Origin: Flammula alnicola
Taxonomy: Eukaryota; Basidiomycota; Agaricomycetes; Agaricales; Strophariaceae
Length of the DNA stretch: 64,000 nucleotides
Assembly (NCBI GenBank): GCA_015499995.1
Contig: JADNRV010000094.1
Coordinates: 149,918-213,917 of the forward strand
Reading direction: 5' to 3'
Of this stretch, positions 1 through 11,544 are shown one piece after another. A program made the position numbers and the translations under genes. Position 1 is the first letter of the stretch, and every line of letters begins with the position of its first letter. The notes beneath the pieces are model-generated. The model searched no databases. It was not told the DNA's origin and was given only the letters and a program-made list of their open reading frames with translations.

Positions 1-748
1 TCCAACATACGAAGAATGCGAGACGTCGGAGTGGGAGTGGTATCTGCAACTGCAGTAGCCGAAGTAGTAGCAGGAGCGGGTCCAAAGTAAGGGGAATCAA
101 GACGGATGGGGTTGACAGTGGAACCAGAAACAGGCGTTGGGAAAGTAGATGGAACGTAGATTGCGTTTCCTGAAACCCCCATCTGAGCAGGGGTTGGCTG
201 CAGGGCTTGGGGGCGGGGCTGCTGGGCTGGAGGCGGCTGCTGGCAAGGTTGATCTTGACCCGGGACCAAGCGGACACGTCCAGCGTGGTAGTGGACAGTA
301 TACCAGCCCACAGACTGGTACCAGTCATCGAACTGGGCCATTGCGAAGCGGGTCTGGTGGTTGAGATCGATCAAGCTATCAAAAGCGGCAAATAAGTTTC
401 TGCGAAAGAATAAAAATTGAAGATCCCAATGCCAACCTTGGGTCCATCAAAACTCCAACGGGTTGGCCCATGGTGACGCTGTAGAAGGAGTTCGTTGGCG
501 CAGCTGGCTGCACTAACTCCGAGGGATGTGGGGCACAAATGCTGGAGAAGTTAGGGTTGATAGCGTCCTCGCGCATCCCCATTACGCCGTTGTCTAAAGA
601 AATATGTTAGGACTCTGTCTTGAAATTGTGAGAAGTACTTACCTGTAAGGAAGGGATCGTCGGCGACGGCAGCGGCCAGGACTTGTCACCTTCCTGGTGG
701 GGCAGCGGCTTGCTGGGTGGCTTGGGGCACAGGTAGTTTATCTTGCAT
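1..748 (-). CDS. Hypothetical protein with viroplasmin/RNase H1-N-like segment, partial
   Basis: Read on the minus strand as three exons, about 748-643, 593-437 and 399-1, joined by introns of 49 and 37 bp. It runs off the left edge. The joined frame starts MQDKLPVPQATQQ. It contains a segment around NSFYSVTMGQPVGVLMD followed by an Asp/Tyr/Trp-rich stretch (AMAQFDDWYQSVGWYTVHY), which resembles the viroplasmin-like N-terminal domain of RNase H1 seen in Agaricomycete hypothetical proteins. A Pro/Gln-rich linker follows. An in-frame TGA lies at 688-686, so either the gene is broken or translation begins downstream at MGMREDAINP. The second intron is short for this group. The domain call is by visual resemblance only; the function is unknown. 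Confidence 0.4.
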
Positions 749-1301
749 GTTGATTGAGAAAGAAGGAATTTGTTGAGTTGTCTGAGGAAGAATTCATAAA
801 GTTGATCGGGTTTTATGCAAAAAAAGAGGCAAAACTCACGGAATTGAACCCTGTGCGTTACGGCTCTATTTCCACAAGTACCATAGTGCTGGGAGATCGA
901 TCTCAGGAAACTGATTGCAGAGCTAATTCCGAACCTGAATGGAAATTTATAACGATACGAAGCTGGTTCGATGGAGAAAATGGAGACCGCACAATCTGGG
1001 CTTGGACCAGCCGAGCTGGCTTGAACATACGAAGAGAGTCAAGGCAGAATCATTGGAGAAAATTGGTCGCGTAGGTAGGGAGGGCAGGAACAGGAGCCTT
1101 GAGCCGATCGAGCCAGCTCGAATTGGTCCTTGGATTAAATGTTTTAATTGAGAATCGTAAACGTTATGGATGGACGTATACCTTTTCACGTCCAAGAAAG
1201 ACGAAGCTCATTTCCGCTGCTAGCTGATTGCTGAAAACCTAAGGTGAGTTCATTTCTGTGTGTAGGAATGGGAGATACTAACTATGTGATAGAATCGAGC
1301 G
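749..1301. other. Intergenic region between divergent genes
   Basis: No credible coding exon. It separates the minus gene starting at 748 from the plus gene starting at 1302. A candidate 5'-UTR intron of the plus gene lies at 1244-1292 (donor gtgagt, actaac-like branch site, tag end). Confidence 0.4.
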
Positions 1302-2098
1302 ATGGTCAATCCAGGTGCCTTTCGTGGGTCTCGAAAGGAGTTCTTGATGAATGAAAAGGTGAATTACAGCCCTGGAGTAGCCGGTGGTTATGCTGCAGAA
1401 GCTCTGGCCATAATTCAACGTCATTACTTCAAGAGATACCCCATCGACTTACCTCATGATGAGGAACCAGCAGCGGGGAGCCTCGATGCTGTTGACGACG
1501 ATGCACCTGACCCGGAGACCTGTCAGCCTGATCCAGAGAGGCTGTCGATGGAGGAGTACGCCGCCGCCATGGCTCAGATAGCGGAAAGGAAAAAGCTCAT
1601 CGCTTATCGAAAGGCGGTATGTTGTAACTTGTGACCATTTGTTACTTACACGTGTTGACATTATTGACTCGTCCACAGCAAATCAAACGCTGGATGGCTT
1701 ATCAATACATGAAGGACAACGACGTCAACCCCAAGGATTCCGGCGCCTACAACCCCTACCATGCTCTCATGGCCAAGCTCACTGGGAAGGAGGTGAACCG
1801 TCCGCGCTGCAAAACTGGTGTTAATGTCTGGCGGAAGACGCATCGCGAGGAAATCGAAGCCGAACTCAAGAATCGTTTAGGCGACTTGAAAGGAAAGAAG
1901 GACCGACTGGCAGCGGAGCGTGACAAGATCGCTCGCGAGATGTTTGCGAAGCTGGATGAAGAGGAGCAGAGGAGTTGGAAGGTTGTTGCGATGGACGAGC
2001 ATAGCGAACTCATGAAGGAGTACAAGAAGGATGCTCAGCTCGCCAATACTCCGTCCACTGATCCTGCGGATCGTCAGAGGTATGTGCCGTTTATTTGA
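1302..2098 (+). CDS. Agaricomycete-specific hypothetical protein (MVNPGAFRG family), C-terminally truncated
   Basis: Exon 1 is 1302-1616 and exon 2 begins at 1679 after a 62-bp GT-AG intron; the reading frame joins as ...YRKA-QIKRW.... The start is the ATG of MVNPGAFRGSRKEFL. The protein is about 240 aa, charged, with an acidic stretch (DAVDDDAPDPE) and a basic helical C-terminal part (KNRLGDLKGKKDRLAAERDK). I recognise the layout (MVNPGAFRG, YFKRYPIDLPHD, KRWMAYQYMKD, VWRKTHREEIEAEL) as a multicopy family of unknown function in mushroom genomes; those proteins normally continue further. Here a donor-like gtatgtg at 2080 leads nowhere convincing, and read-through hits TGA at 2096-2098, just before the DUF6589 gene. 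It is probably a truncated copy. Confidence 0.6.
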
Positions 2099-2146
2099 GC
2101 CCATTTTAATCCCTTTCCTTACTGACACACTCACGAGACTGGTCCT

Positions 2147-4827
2147 ATGGGGAGCTCCTTTTTCACACCTCCCAAGATTTCTCCGGCTACAATACAACGT
2201 CGAATCAGCCACTTCCGAGCAACTCTACCACCATTCGCCGTGCAACACGAGAGCAAATGGCTGCCGTCATGCAGCACTTTTTCAACGGCGACGGTGAATA
2301 CACACCTGCCACTATTTTATTAAATTGGATCAAGCATCCCTATGGACGTCTTCAGTGCAACTCTCCTCTCATGTTCTCAACTTCTGTCCCTTACACCTCC
2401 ATCAAACCTGTGCGACCTGCTTTGACATCATTCGTGGCCCAAATAGTCCAGGATAAATTGGTTAGCGAGGCTGAAGACGCTATCAAGGTGTCCAGTGGCC
2501 TTCACTTATCACTTTCTGACCATAAGACTGCAGCAAAGAAGCTGGAATGGACTGATATTGGATCTGCGACGGTCGAACATGCACAGCAAATTATCCAAAA
2601 TCACCAACAACTTACATGGAACCTTTTCATGAAACTCGCAGCGAGACCTCCAAGATCGCAGACTGGCGTCAAAGTTGTCCGCATAAAGCGCCCTCCTGAG
2701 CTGGTATATTTTATTTCCCTGTATAAAATGAAGAAACTGTATGCTAACTAACTTGTTCTAGGCTGTGACCAATGTTATCAGCACCTTGAATTTTTCTCGC
2801 TCTTCTCGCGCAAAGCTTCTTCCTCTGGCAACTGGAATACTTTATTTCGGCTCTTCTGCATCCACAGATTTGTTTCGGTATTGCAGTCGCATGGCAGAAA
2901 TGCCATCATATGGCTCCATTATACGCACTATGCGTGCCCTCTCTGAGCATGAGGCAGCCGTAACACTGGAACATGGTCGCAATCCCAATACCATAGGAAT
3001 TATACGGCTTGACAATGTCCAAAACTATCTCCTGCAATGAGATCATGCTATTGGACGCGAGAACCGACTTAACATAGGTCTCGCCGCCACCTACTATGAA
3101 ATCAATCTGGACGGAGTCGATATCAATGTGTTTAATGTCGAAAACAAGGCAGCCAGCTTAGCAAAAGATTTCCGGAGCCAACTGACCATGGCACAATTGC
3201 AGAAGATGATCAATACCACACATCTCGAGAATATTGGTGTCCTGCACTGGATAAAGGCATTATCCGATTGGATTCCCGAGCTCGCCCACCTCAAACCTGA
3301 AATCTCCCTCCTGTTTCGTACTCGCGTAGCCAAGCAGCAATTGAAGGTCGAACAATCAAAAATTCACCCATTGGCATCCAGTAGCTGCAGTGAGACAATG
3401 CTTACCGACTTCAAAGAGGCGCTTCAAGATTTCTTTGCACAGACTGGCCAAACTGCAGATGCGTTCAAGGCACAGCTCTTTCCTGTTGGCGGTGACGGTC
3501 TGACATTTGAGAAGATGGTCCAATTAAAGGAATATCTTCAATTTGAAGAAAACTCTTTCAAATCCTTTGAAACAATGGAGCCTATGCTGGAATGGTGGCA
3601 TACAGAGTGGACAAATCTTAGCCGCCTCTTCGAATCACATTGGGGCTCGCCACTATCTCACGATCCGTCAAGCTTGGGAAATAGCGCTGAATGGGCGCAA
3701 GAAGCCTTCTAATCTCAAAAAAGTGGACTACTACACTAGTGTGGAGCTTGCATATCTCGTTCTTGATGCTCGCCTGCTCGATTGTTGGAGGTACACATTT
3801 ATTTCTTTGGATTTCAATGATGCCCTAATTCTGGTGCTATTTTAGACTCTCTTTTGGCACCGACGATTTACTTTCATATTTCAAGGATCGCTCACTCAGA
3901 AAAAATCTACCCACCCTCGAAGATCTTCAAGTCCATGCTCGAAAACTATATCGCTCATATACAAGTCTTCGTGGGCAAGACAAAGCCATTTATGGTGGGC
4001 GCTTAATGAACGGAGCAGACTCAATTGTACCACAAGGAACGAAATCCGCACGAGATATCCCAGGCTTGCCTACACCAGCAAACCTGAAGTTCATGGGAGA
4101 TCAAGTTCTCGGGCAGTCGATTTCATTCATGCGCGATGCAATGTTTGCGCGTGAAATGACACTGGCAATTGCTGATGGAGACGTTGGCCGGGTTTGGGAA
4201 ATCATCAAGGTCATGCTCTTTACGTTCGCGGGATCCAGCCACTCAAATTACATGAAATATCTTCTCGAAATGATCACGAAAATCGAGCTAGAAACTGACA
4301 AAAATCTTCGCAAAGCTCTCCTGCAACTGACTTTGGTCAATTTGTCCGGTCGAGAAGGACATTGGTCTGCTGGGGACTTTGTTCAAGAATATTTCAATCG
4401 ACTTCTCGAGGCAATCGTGCAGCGCAAAGGTGTAGAGTATGGTGACAAGTTTGTTCGCCAAACTTGGTCACGCAACATACACCATGTCGCCCGCCTCAAA
4501 CTCTCCTGGTTCAATGGAGTTGGCCTTCAGTCGCGGTCAGGAATGCATACTAGCGCCAAACAAAGTGCTGAAATCCGTATTTTACTGGAGCATTACAAGA
4601 ACTCCGGGCTTCACTCCTTCTATGCAGGTCGTACTTTCGATGCCGAACCTTTTGTGGATGATTTTCTTAAGGGTATTCGGAAGCTACAAAGAGGAAAACT
4701 GCAGAAGTGGATCCACAAAACAACAACTTCACACATCAAGACGTCGGTCACCAGAATCCCACCTCTGCAAGCCACTTCCGAGACAGTCAGCCATTCAGAT
4801 TGTCAACGGCCACTACAATCAGAATAG
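2147..4827 (+). pseudogene. DUF6589-domain protein, broken
   Basis: The reading frame opens at ATG 2147. Introns fit at 2704-2761 (gctaactaac branch site) and 3791-3845. Conserved blocks typical of DUF6589 proteins of Agaricomycetes are visible: LDNVQNYLLQ, IGRENRLNIGLAATYYE, LFESHWGSPLSHDPSSLG, SNLKKVDYYTSVELAYLVL, GDVGRVWEIIKVMLFTFAGS and YFNRLLEAIVQRKG. Two lesions break it. An in-frame TGA at 3038-3040 sits between LLQ and DHAIGREN, where CGA would restore the family's usual Arg. A one-base frame change falls near 3690, between SLGNSA and KKPSNLKK. The function of DUF6589 is not established; it is multicopy and often linked to mobile DNA. The family call is confident and the pseudogene call fairly so. 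Confidence 0.75.
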
Positions 4828-5394
4828 TACCCCGATTCGAGATACGCACCTAGTTCTTCACCGAATTCTTGTGTAACTCTGCTGGTACGCCTCTTGGAAC
4901 GAGCATCATTGTCTGGAGCCAGAACTTGTGAGATACAAGATTACAGCCGCAGTAATTTTATCGCCGAACACCAAAGAGAGGTGCTCCTACCTGAAGGCGC
5001 CATTGTTGACAGTCAAGAAGACGAGCTGCTGGGATATTATGGTGTTGATGATGAAAGGACTCCTTGTTTATCCATGCTTTTCTCACACATAGCGTGTGTC
5101 AAAACCTGAGCAAGGAGTAATTTATAGAACAACGACCAGCTCCAGGGATATGCATATAAGTACTGGAGAAGACGCGTTGGCAAAGCGGCATGCCGTAGTG
5201 CCCCGATAAAGCCTTGGTTACATATATTTGGTTCCGTCTGATCCAGACCAACTCAACTGTACGTCTGAACCCTATCAAAACCATACACTATGCAGTGTGT
5301 ACCAGGATAAGTAGCTTGCAGTTTGAATCCAAATATTATTGGAAAGCGAGTGTCGAGCAAGACTGACTCTTTTTATTCTGTCAAGACTCAAGAC
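4828..5394. other. Intergenic stretch, no clear gene
   Basis: A short plus-strand frame at about 4894-5109 has a plausible acidic tail (EGAIVDSQEDELLGYYG), possibly a lost C-terminal piece of the DUF6589 gene, but there is no splice path or family match. I see nothing else. Confidence 0.3.
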
Positions 5395-5752
5395 GATGGC
5401 AGAACATACCGCAAAATCAATGGCTGTACTGGTGACACTGCCTGTTTACGCTGAACAGGATGTGCGCACAAACCGGCCACGAACGAAAGAAATAATCGAT
5501 CCCAGTAAGTTCACAATCTATGCCCCAGAGTTTTGCATTTTGTCTCTTGATGGTTGGCTACAACATCGCTGCTTATCCTCATCTTCTTCTACGGTGGGGG
5601 CCTCTTGCATGGTGCGCGATCTTCTCCGCTATGCATCCTGGTTCACAACAACCTTAGGGCATTCTTTGCATCCAGAGGTATCCTTACCATTATACCGGAC
5701 TACCGTTTAGTTCCCTCTATCACCTACCCCGAAGGATCAGAGGACGTTTGCC
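5395..5752 (+). pseudogene. Alpha/beta-hydrolase N-terminal fragment
   Basis: Two plus-strand frames together resemble the first third of fungal BD-FAE/lipase-like alpha/beta hydrolases. The first, from MAEHTAKSMAVLVTLPVYA, carries the N-terminal segment. The second carries LIFFYGGGLLHGARSS, with the oxyanion-hole GGG motif, and then FFASRGILTIIPDYRLVPS followed by TYPEGSEDV. No nucleophile elbow, Asp or His region follows, and the frame runs straight into the promoter of the DUF5648 gene. A truncated, frameshifted remnant is the simplest reading. Confidence 0.6.
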
Positions 5753-5832
5753 ACGCACGAAGCTGCGCAAGGTCAGACAACCATGCAACTTGCCACGCAA
5801 ATCACTCGTTGCCCGAGCGAGAGCAGCCGTGC

Positions 5833-5839
5833 TATAAAT
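5833..5839 (+). promoter_or_regulatory. TATA box of the DUF5648 gene
   Basis: Sequence tataaat, 48-54 bases before the ATG at 5887, followed by a pyrimidine-rich leader. Confidence 0.5.
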
Positions 5840-5886
5840 CATGCACTCCCAAGTGCAACTCTTCTTTCCTTCAGCCAACTCACGAC

Positions 5887-6555
5887 ATGACCGCCCTCCC
5901 AGCTTTAAATTTTGGCCCCTTCATTGTGATTATCACTCCAGCCTTCTCGTTAACCCTACCAACCGGAGACGCAAGTCCTCCCAACCCAGACGTAAGTAAA
6001 TCACCGTGGGTTTTCCACCATTTACCCCTACAGACCCTCGACCTACAGGTTCCCTTCAACTTGAACTTCAACATACAGACCCATCAAGTTCCTCACCCAA
6101 CAGGTCATACAGACCCACCCCCAGCCGTTGCCTTCCTCCGCGCATATCACCACCAGGGCGATCACTTCTACACCACCGACCGCTCCGAGATGGGAAACGC
6201 CACCTCCGCGACCACGTATACAGCAGAGGGGACTGCCTGCGACATCTTCACGACCCACCAGCCGTCCACTGTCCCGTTGTTCTGCCTGTATAGTTCCGCA
6301 GCAAACGATCATCTATACACCACATCGGCAGCAGAAAGGGACAATGCCGTCGCCCGATGCGGGTATGCGTCCGAGGGCATTGCGGGATTCGTATATCCCA
6401 CTGCTGATACTAGGGGTGCCGTCCCTCTGTTTCGCCTGTACAAAGCTGAGAACGTTGATCATTTTTACACTACGAGCGCGGCGGAAGCTCGGCATTCTAC
6501 TATGACGTTTGGGTATGCGGATGAAGGGATTGCGTGCTATGTCCTTCCTGCATAA
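5887..6555 (+). CDS. DUF5648 (HFYTT-repeat) domain protein
   Basis: Chosen start MTALPALNFGPF lies just downstream of a TATA box. A likely 42-bp intron (gtaagt at 5992 to cag at 6033) keeps the frame either way, so the protein is about 208-222 aa. Residues from about 80 to the end hold three tandem repeats with the signature DHFYTT / DHLYTT / DHFYTT, each preceded by a VPLFxLY-like strand (AFLRAYHHQ in the first) and followed by GYAxEGIA. This is the DUF5648 layout, found in secreted or surface bacterial and fungal proteins and possibly carbohydrate-related. No clear signal peptide is seen, though residues 9-24 are hydrophobic. It ends intact at TAA 6553-6555. Confidence 0.75.
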   Translation: MTALPALNFGPFIVIITPAFSLTLPTGDASPPNPDVSKSPWVFHHLPLQTLDLQVPFNLNFNIQTHQVPHPTGHTDPPPAVAFLRAYHHQGDHFYTTDRSEMGNATSATTYTAEGTACDIFTTHQPSTVPLFCLYSSAANDHLYTTSAAERDNAVARCGYASEGIAGFVYPTADTRGAVPLFRLYKAENVDHFYTTSAAEARHSTMTFGYADEGIACYVLPA

Positions 6556-6572
6556 GTAAACTGATTAATGTT

Positions 6573-6803
6573 CTATGCAGCGCTTAGTACATATGCTCGA
6601 ATATTATTTTGTCTTTTCATAATAATTTCATTCAGCCGACGTTTCAGGATCGGCATTCCGAATATTTCGTGGTGGATGGCAGTGACTTGGAGCACATCAA
6701 GAACGATCAAGGATGTCTTGCCACCTGCGTCTTGCGGGATATCGATTATACGACCCGTGATCATGGCAGAGGCAAATGTTTTTTTGACGACTCTTCAGGG
6801 CTT
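6573..6803 (-). pseudogene. Fragment of an unidentified multicopy fungal protein
   Basis: The minus frame reads MITGRIIDIPQDAGGKTSL, then LIVLDVLQV and HEIFGMPILKRR. It has the look of real coding sequence and recalls a segment of repetitive Agaricomycete hypothetical proteins. No start, partner exon or conserved end is found. This is a weak call. Confidence 0.25.
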
Positions 6804-8384
6804 GCCACCATCGACACCACCAGTGAACAATGCCGGTGTTTCCCAGAACATCCAGGAACTCAGAACTCCATATTTTTGTGGACTCCATGGACTCGGTCAC
6901 ATGCCACCCCGCCGGCGTCTTCCCCAGCTCACAAAGCCAAACATCGCCCCGCCTTTGTCCGCCGCGCTCAAATCCGCCGCTCACCACCATTGCACCAGCC
7001 ACCGCCGACCGTTCCCCGCCCCCAATCCTGCCACAACACCGGCTTCTCAGTGGTTCTAGGGGCTCCTTCTCGAATTCTCGCCTTTGCCAAACAACGGCAA
7101 CATATCCGATGATCGCCCGACAGCGCCCCGGCGGCGCTTCCTCAGCCATACGGTTATCCTCATCGACCTCGCCGTACTATCTGGGAGCGCACCAATGAAG
7201 CGATGGAAATATCGGACAAATGGAAGGACAAATGGGCATGTCTGGTGTCAAATACGATGCGGGGAGACTAGGAGAAGACAGGGTGCTACACAACTGGCAC
7301 GGTGGACCATGGAATCAGCATCGCAGACGACGAGGAGGGTGGAAAAATGCGGTAGCGTTGCTTGTATCACTAGCACAACCAATAGGCACATATAAAGAAT
7401 GAAAGGGATTGTTATTTCCAACAAAACCGAGCGGCAACGACGCTGAGGACTCAGGAATCCGAATGAGGGAATAGGCGCGTTGAGGTGTCAGCATCACGTG
7501 CTCCCGCTGAAAATCACTTGTTTATCAATGATCTTAGTCTTAGATCTAGATATTATACTGAATTTCTTCGATAATCGTATTCTAAATACCTTCCATGATC
7601 CTTTTGGCATTTTATTTGACCTCAGTTCGACACAGAGAGGCAACAGAGAGGTCAGGAAAGCGAGGCGCAAGGCTTATTGGCATCTATTTATCGACAGCAT
7701 CACAGAGCACGTGACTCCATGGACTCCATGTACTCCATGGATGGACTTTTCAATTCCTGGATGCTCTCGTGTTTCCAAATCCCAGATTCTTATGAATAAT
7801 CAGCCTGAAATCCTATATAAACCACACAAGAAACCAAGAAACAGCCACTTTCTACATAGCTGTTTATGTAAGCACTTTATTGAACATAGAAAGACTATAA
7901 TAAACTAATAATGCATAATTAGACTCCATCAGCAGCTGTGCACGGTCTTGTGTGCCAGCGCGTCTCCTTGTCTGACAGATTCCACTCTTTGCCTGTGACA
8001 CTATACCACACAGTGTGCTCAACACATATCCAAGCTCCTCCTTCTGAGCATCCGGTCAGATCGGACTGCTCCAATGGACATCCTGAAATCACCACGCATA
8101 TCAAATTGCATGGTTAGTGTGCCAGAAATCTATGCTATGAGAACTAAAAATAGATGTAACTACCGCAATGCCCTGCCGGTCCGGTTTGCCATCACGGCAT
8201 GAACAAAAATAGCTATGTCATCCAGACTCAATAATGGATCCACCCTTTTCCATTCCCTCTTGCATATAAAAGTGGTATCATTCTATTCAGAAATACAAGT
8301 AGAATATGTATATGTAATTTAATTGAGGCCAAACCGTTCCGTGCAGTATCCAGCAGGCTGAAAGCTGTAAAGCTATTTTTAAAT
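6804..8384. other. Gene-poor stretch
   Basis: Several overlapping short frames on both strands at 6800-7400 are GC-driven and give no recognisable family. At 7919-8104 the minus strand has a Cys-rich 61-aa open end (GCPLEQSDLTGCSEGGAW...) preceded by an acceptor-like ttcag, which could be the last exon of a small Cys-rich protein, but no first exon could be joined in frame. Otherwise nothing. Confidence 0.3.
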
Positions 8385-8485
8385 CATGAACAGCATGGCA
8401 GCTGCTTACAAATGTGATGCCATCAAAGATAAGGGCATGAACAGCATGGCAATGCTTACAAATGTGATGCCATCAAAGATAAGGG
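8385..8485. repeat. Tandem duplication, ~50-bp unit x2
   Basis: The unit catgaacagcatggca...gatgccatcaaagataaggg occurs at 8385-8435 and again at 8436-8485, with a 1-2 base difference near the gct/at position. Confidence 0.85.
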
Positions 8486-8562
8486 GCCAACAAGGTCGCT
8501 GCAAACCTGTTTTTTTGCTGGTTGCTGTAGATTAAAAGAACTCCCTTTTACTTACGTAAAAG

Positions 8563-8784
8563 AGTCGTAACAACATAGATGAAGATTCCTCAGATTCCGA
8601 CACGGATTTCGAAGATACGACATGCATCGAGGTGCCGAAAAAGCGTGGCCAGCTTATCTTCCCAGTGACAATCGATGATTCACTAGTTTTAAAGGCAATG
8701 GACATAGAAGAAGATGTAGAGGTACTATTCAACCAGGATTCCGATGCGGATAGCGAGGATGATGGCAATGGCGTGGGCGCTTAA
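8563..8784 (+). pseudogene. Orphan acidic C-terminal exon
   Basis: After an acceptor-like aaaag, the plus frame reads ...NNIDEDSSDSDTDFEDTT..., then IEVPKKRGQLIFPVTIDD and a second Asp/Glu-rich tail, ending at TAA 8782-8784. It has the composition of the acidic end of a nuclear or transposon-linked protein, but no upstream exons are visible. It is convergent with the helicase gene. Confidence 0.35.
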
Positions 8785-8866
8785 ATTACGGTGCCATCAA
8801 TGGCAATCAAGTCATGTCCATTACTTCAACGTGCTTAGTTCTAGAATATATCCATTAGATTATACC

Positions 8867-10952
8867 TCAGCTAATTTTCGAGAATAGAACATATCGCAAA
8901 TTAATTCTCAGCTTAATTCCTGAACCTTCCGGCGCTTCGCGACCATCGAGATGACTGCCATCAGATGTCATTGACTCCGAGTCCAGGTCAGAGTCGTCTT
9001 CGCCAGCTTGTGCTTTTGGATTTGATGACAACCCTTGTAGAAGTTCCGCTCGCTTTGCTTCTCTGCGTAGCTTTGCATCTTGCTTGCGGTCTACTCGAAT
9101 TTGATCGAACGTGGTGTGAAGTTCCCATATGACTGCGAGCAGCTCGTGGCTCCGGTCCTCCGTGACTGTAGTTGGAATATCAGAAGTGAAGGGTTTCAGG
9201 AGCTTGGATGCGATGGAATAATCGATCGGCTGGCCATCAGGACTAATGAGCGGAGCCAGAGCTGCCTTGCTGAGCAGCAGACCAAAATTATCGAGTATGC
9301 TCTCAATAATGTGGTTCGGTAGAAATGAGTCGACTGGGAGCATACCCGTGGTAGCATCATCGGCCTCAGCCCAGAGTAGCTCACGAAATTCCTGCAGTCT
9401 TGCGACTCCGATCTTGCGCATCTCCTGGGTAACTCGAACGCTGAGAGGTGGTTGGATTTTGCGGGGCTTTTGGGTACCAGACGTTTCTGATGGCGAGGTC
9501 TCTGGTGCACATTTGCTACAGTCGCACACAAGGGGAGGGAATAATGGAGGAGACAAAGAGCACATTCTGCAAGCTGCAGAACATTGGGGATTGGTCATAG
9601 GGTTGTCGTACTGACGATTTATTTCCGTGCAATGACAGTCTGCGAGAACAACATCTCGAAGGGAGCTGTCGATTACCTCATCTTCTTGAGAAGCCTGAGA
9701 TTGCTTCCTTTTCTTGGTTCTCGCTGTATTTCCTCCGTTGATATCCGAGGAGGTGATTGACGTGGAAAATGCCTTCATCGTCTTGGCAAGGATGTATACA
9801 ATTACTCGAGCTTTTGGGACTTTGGATACATCACGACCAGCTCGTCTTGCTTTCTGCCATAGATCATCGAGGTCCTTGGGATCGATGATAATGACTGTTC
9901 GGAAATCAGAAACATCCACACCGACCGAAAGTTTGTCCGTGGCAATGGTTATCCGTGATGTCTCATCGCCCTCCAGAAGTTTCAAAGTTTGTGCGTTATA
10001 CTCGGATGAGTTCAGCGAGTTGAATAGACAGATATTCTTGTTGATTGCATTCTGGGGATTTAGATGCCATAGATAGATCGCCAGTTTGAAGCCAAAACGA
10101 ATTGTTGGGCAGAAAATAAGTGTCTTTCCTGTCTCCTCCAGGATCCAGTCTAGTTGGGGAAATTTCTCGCTGGCCGACGAAGCCTTGAGTGTACGGAAAA
10201 TGAGTTGAATATTAGGACGAGCATTGGAATGTCGAATAAGATGGTAATTTCCCGATTTTAAACCGATCTGGCTGCAGATAGTTTGAAGGTTTTTCGGCTG
10301 GAGGGTTGCTGTCAAAGCGAACGTTACAATATTTTTCACGAACTGAGCGCGCATAAAGCCAATTTGTCGAAACGCCGGTCGAAAATGATCCCCCCAAGTC
10401 GCAAGGAGATGCACCTCATCAATGGCAATCGTGTATAATCGGGACTGAAATTTCTCGCTGTTAATCAAATGTCCAAATCCCGGAGATGCTAGCATCTCTG
10501 GTGATAACAGGATGACATTGATCAGGGATTCCACGAGCTGCCATATGTTTGATCCCTTTCTGTCTTCTTCGGCTTTAGTAATGCTATTCACTGTCTTCGC
10601 TGTCAACCCGAGTTTCCGCATTTTACTCTCCTGAATATAGAACATTCACACCGTATACTGGGTGGAGAGATAAAATACACACTTGATCTTCTTCGAGTGC
10701 GGTTGTGGGATATATGACCAAAATAGCAGGGTCTGCTGGGAATTTTGCTGACGGACAAAGCGCTGGTGACTCGAGAATTGCGAGAATAACATGCATCAAC
10801 ATATAGATGTACGCCGATTTGCCGGACCCCGTCGCAGAGATTGCTAGCATATCCACACCGTCAAGAACAGCCGTAATCCCGTCCAACTGATAATCATGAG
10901 GTCCATACGGCAGTCTGTTGAGGGAACCAGGCATGGCCCTTAACGGGTGCAT
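8867..10952 (-). CDS. RecQ-like DExH-box ATP-dependent DNA helicase
   Basis: Two exons, 10952-10683 and 10630-8867, with a 52-bp intron; about 677 aa. All core helicase motifs are in order: Q-motif/Walker A region with ISATGSGKSAY (residues ~40-50), TTALEEDQ (Ia), LLSPEML (Ib), AIDEVHLLATWGDHFRP (II, DEVH in place of DEAH), FALTATL (III), TLIFCPT (IV), ATDKLSVGVDVSDF (V) and QKARRAGRD (VI). The C-terminal third has a Cys/His cluster (DCHCTEINRQY then CSAACRMC) that may bind zinc, and an acidic, basic-flanked tail. It is shorter than housekeeping RecQ proteins and lacks an obvious RQC or HRDC domain. It resembles the multiplied RecQ-like helicases of Agaricomycetes, some of which are subtelomeric or transposon-linked. 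The frame looks intact. Confidence 0.8.
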
Positions 10953-11544
10953 GTATTATTACTATTCTTTTCATTCTTACTTACTACGTCGGGCAACCGA
11001 ATGCTATAGCCGTGTCAGGCGGCTATACCATACGGGCCCGCCTATTAACCTACCCACTCACTTCGAGCGATCGCTCGCGGCACTTCCCGCGAGCGTATTA
11101 TTTTCCTATCGATGGAAAACTGCACCTCAGCCGTTTACACCTACCGTGTGTCGTCTGAGGTCAGTTTATCCCTTCTACTATTCATTAGCCTATTTACTAA
11201 ATTACTTCCTGTAGATTTACTCACTGCGTTCGTAACTACAGGTACAATATAGCCGTTTACACCTACCGTGTGTCGTCTGAGATTTACTCACTGCGTTCGT
11301 AACTACACAGTCGTTTAGCAAGGATTTCGCGGCAGAGTGCCCATCCTTCAGGAGAGTGAAATTTAAAGGGTATAACTGAGGTGCTTTCATCCATAGATAT
11401 GGCGTTTAGAGTGAGTAGTCGCGTAGATATTCCACATCTCCTGATGCGTGTAATTAAGGACGCGACGCGGGTCGTGGGAACAGCACGTGATCTCAAAGTT
11501 TTGCGCCCATGTCACTGTCAGGCCTACAATTGGAAGCAGACTAA
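10953..11544. other. Intergenic, with short repeats
   Basis: No gene seen. It holds the repeats described at 11129-11307. Confidence 0.5.
11129..11307. repeat. Interleaved direct repeats
   Basis: Unit A (agccgtttacacctaccgtg..., 31 bp) is at 11129-11159 and 11251-11281. Unit B (agatttactcactgcgttcg..., 28 bp) is at 11213-11240 and 11280-11307. In the second copies A and B abut, so a rearranged duplication is likely. Confidence 0.85.

Noticed and set aside
5099..5284. Minus-strand 61-aa ORF
   Set aside because: No family signal or start context; noise between pseudogenes.
6568..7059. VNNAGV string in a plus frame, suggesting another SDR
   Set aside because: No Rossmann TGxxxG or Tyr-x-x-x-Lys around it; a chance match in a GC-rich stretch.
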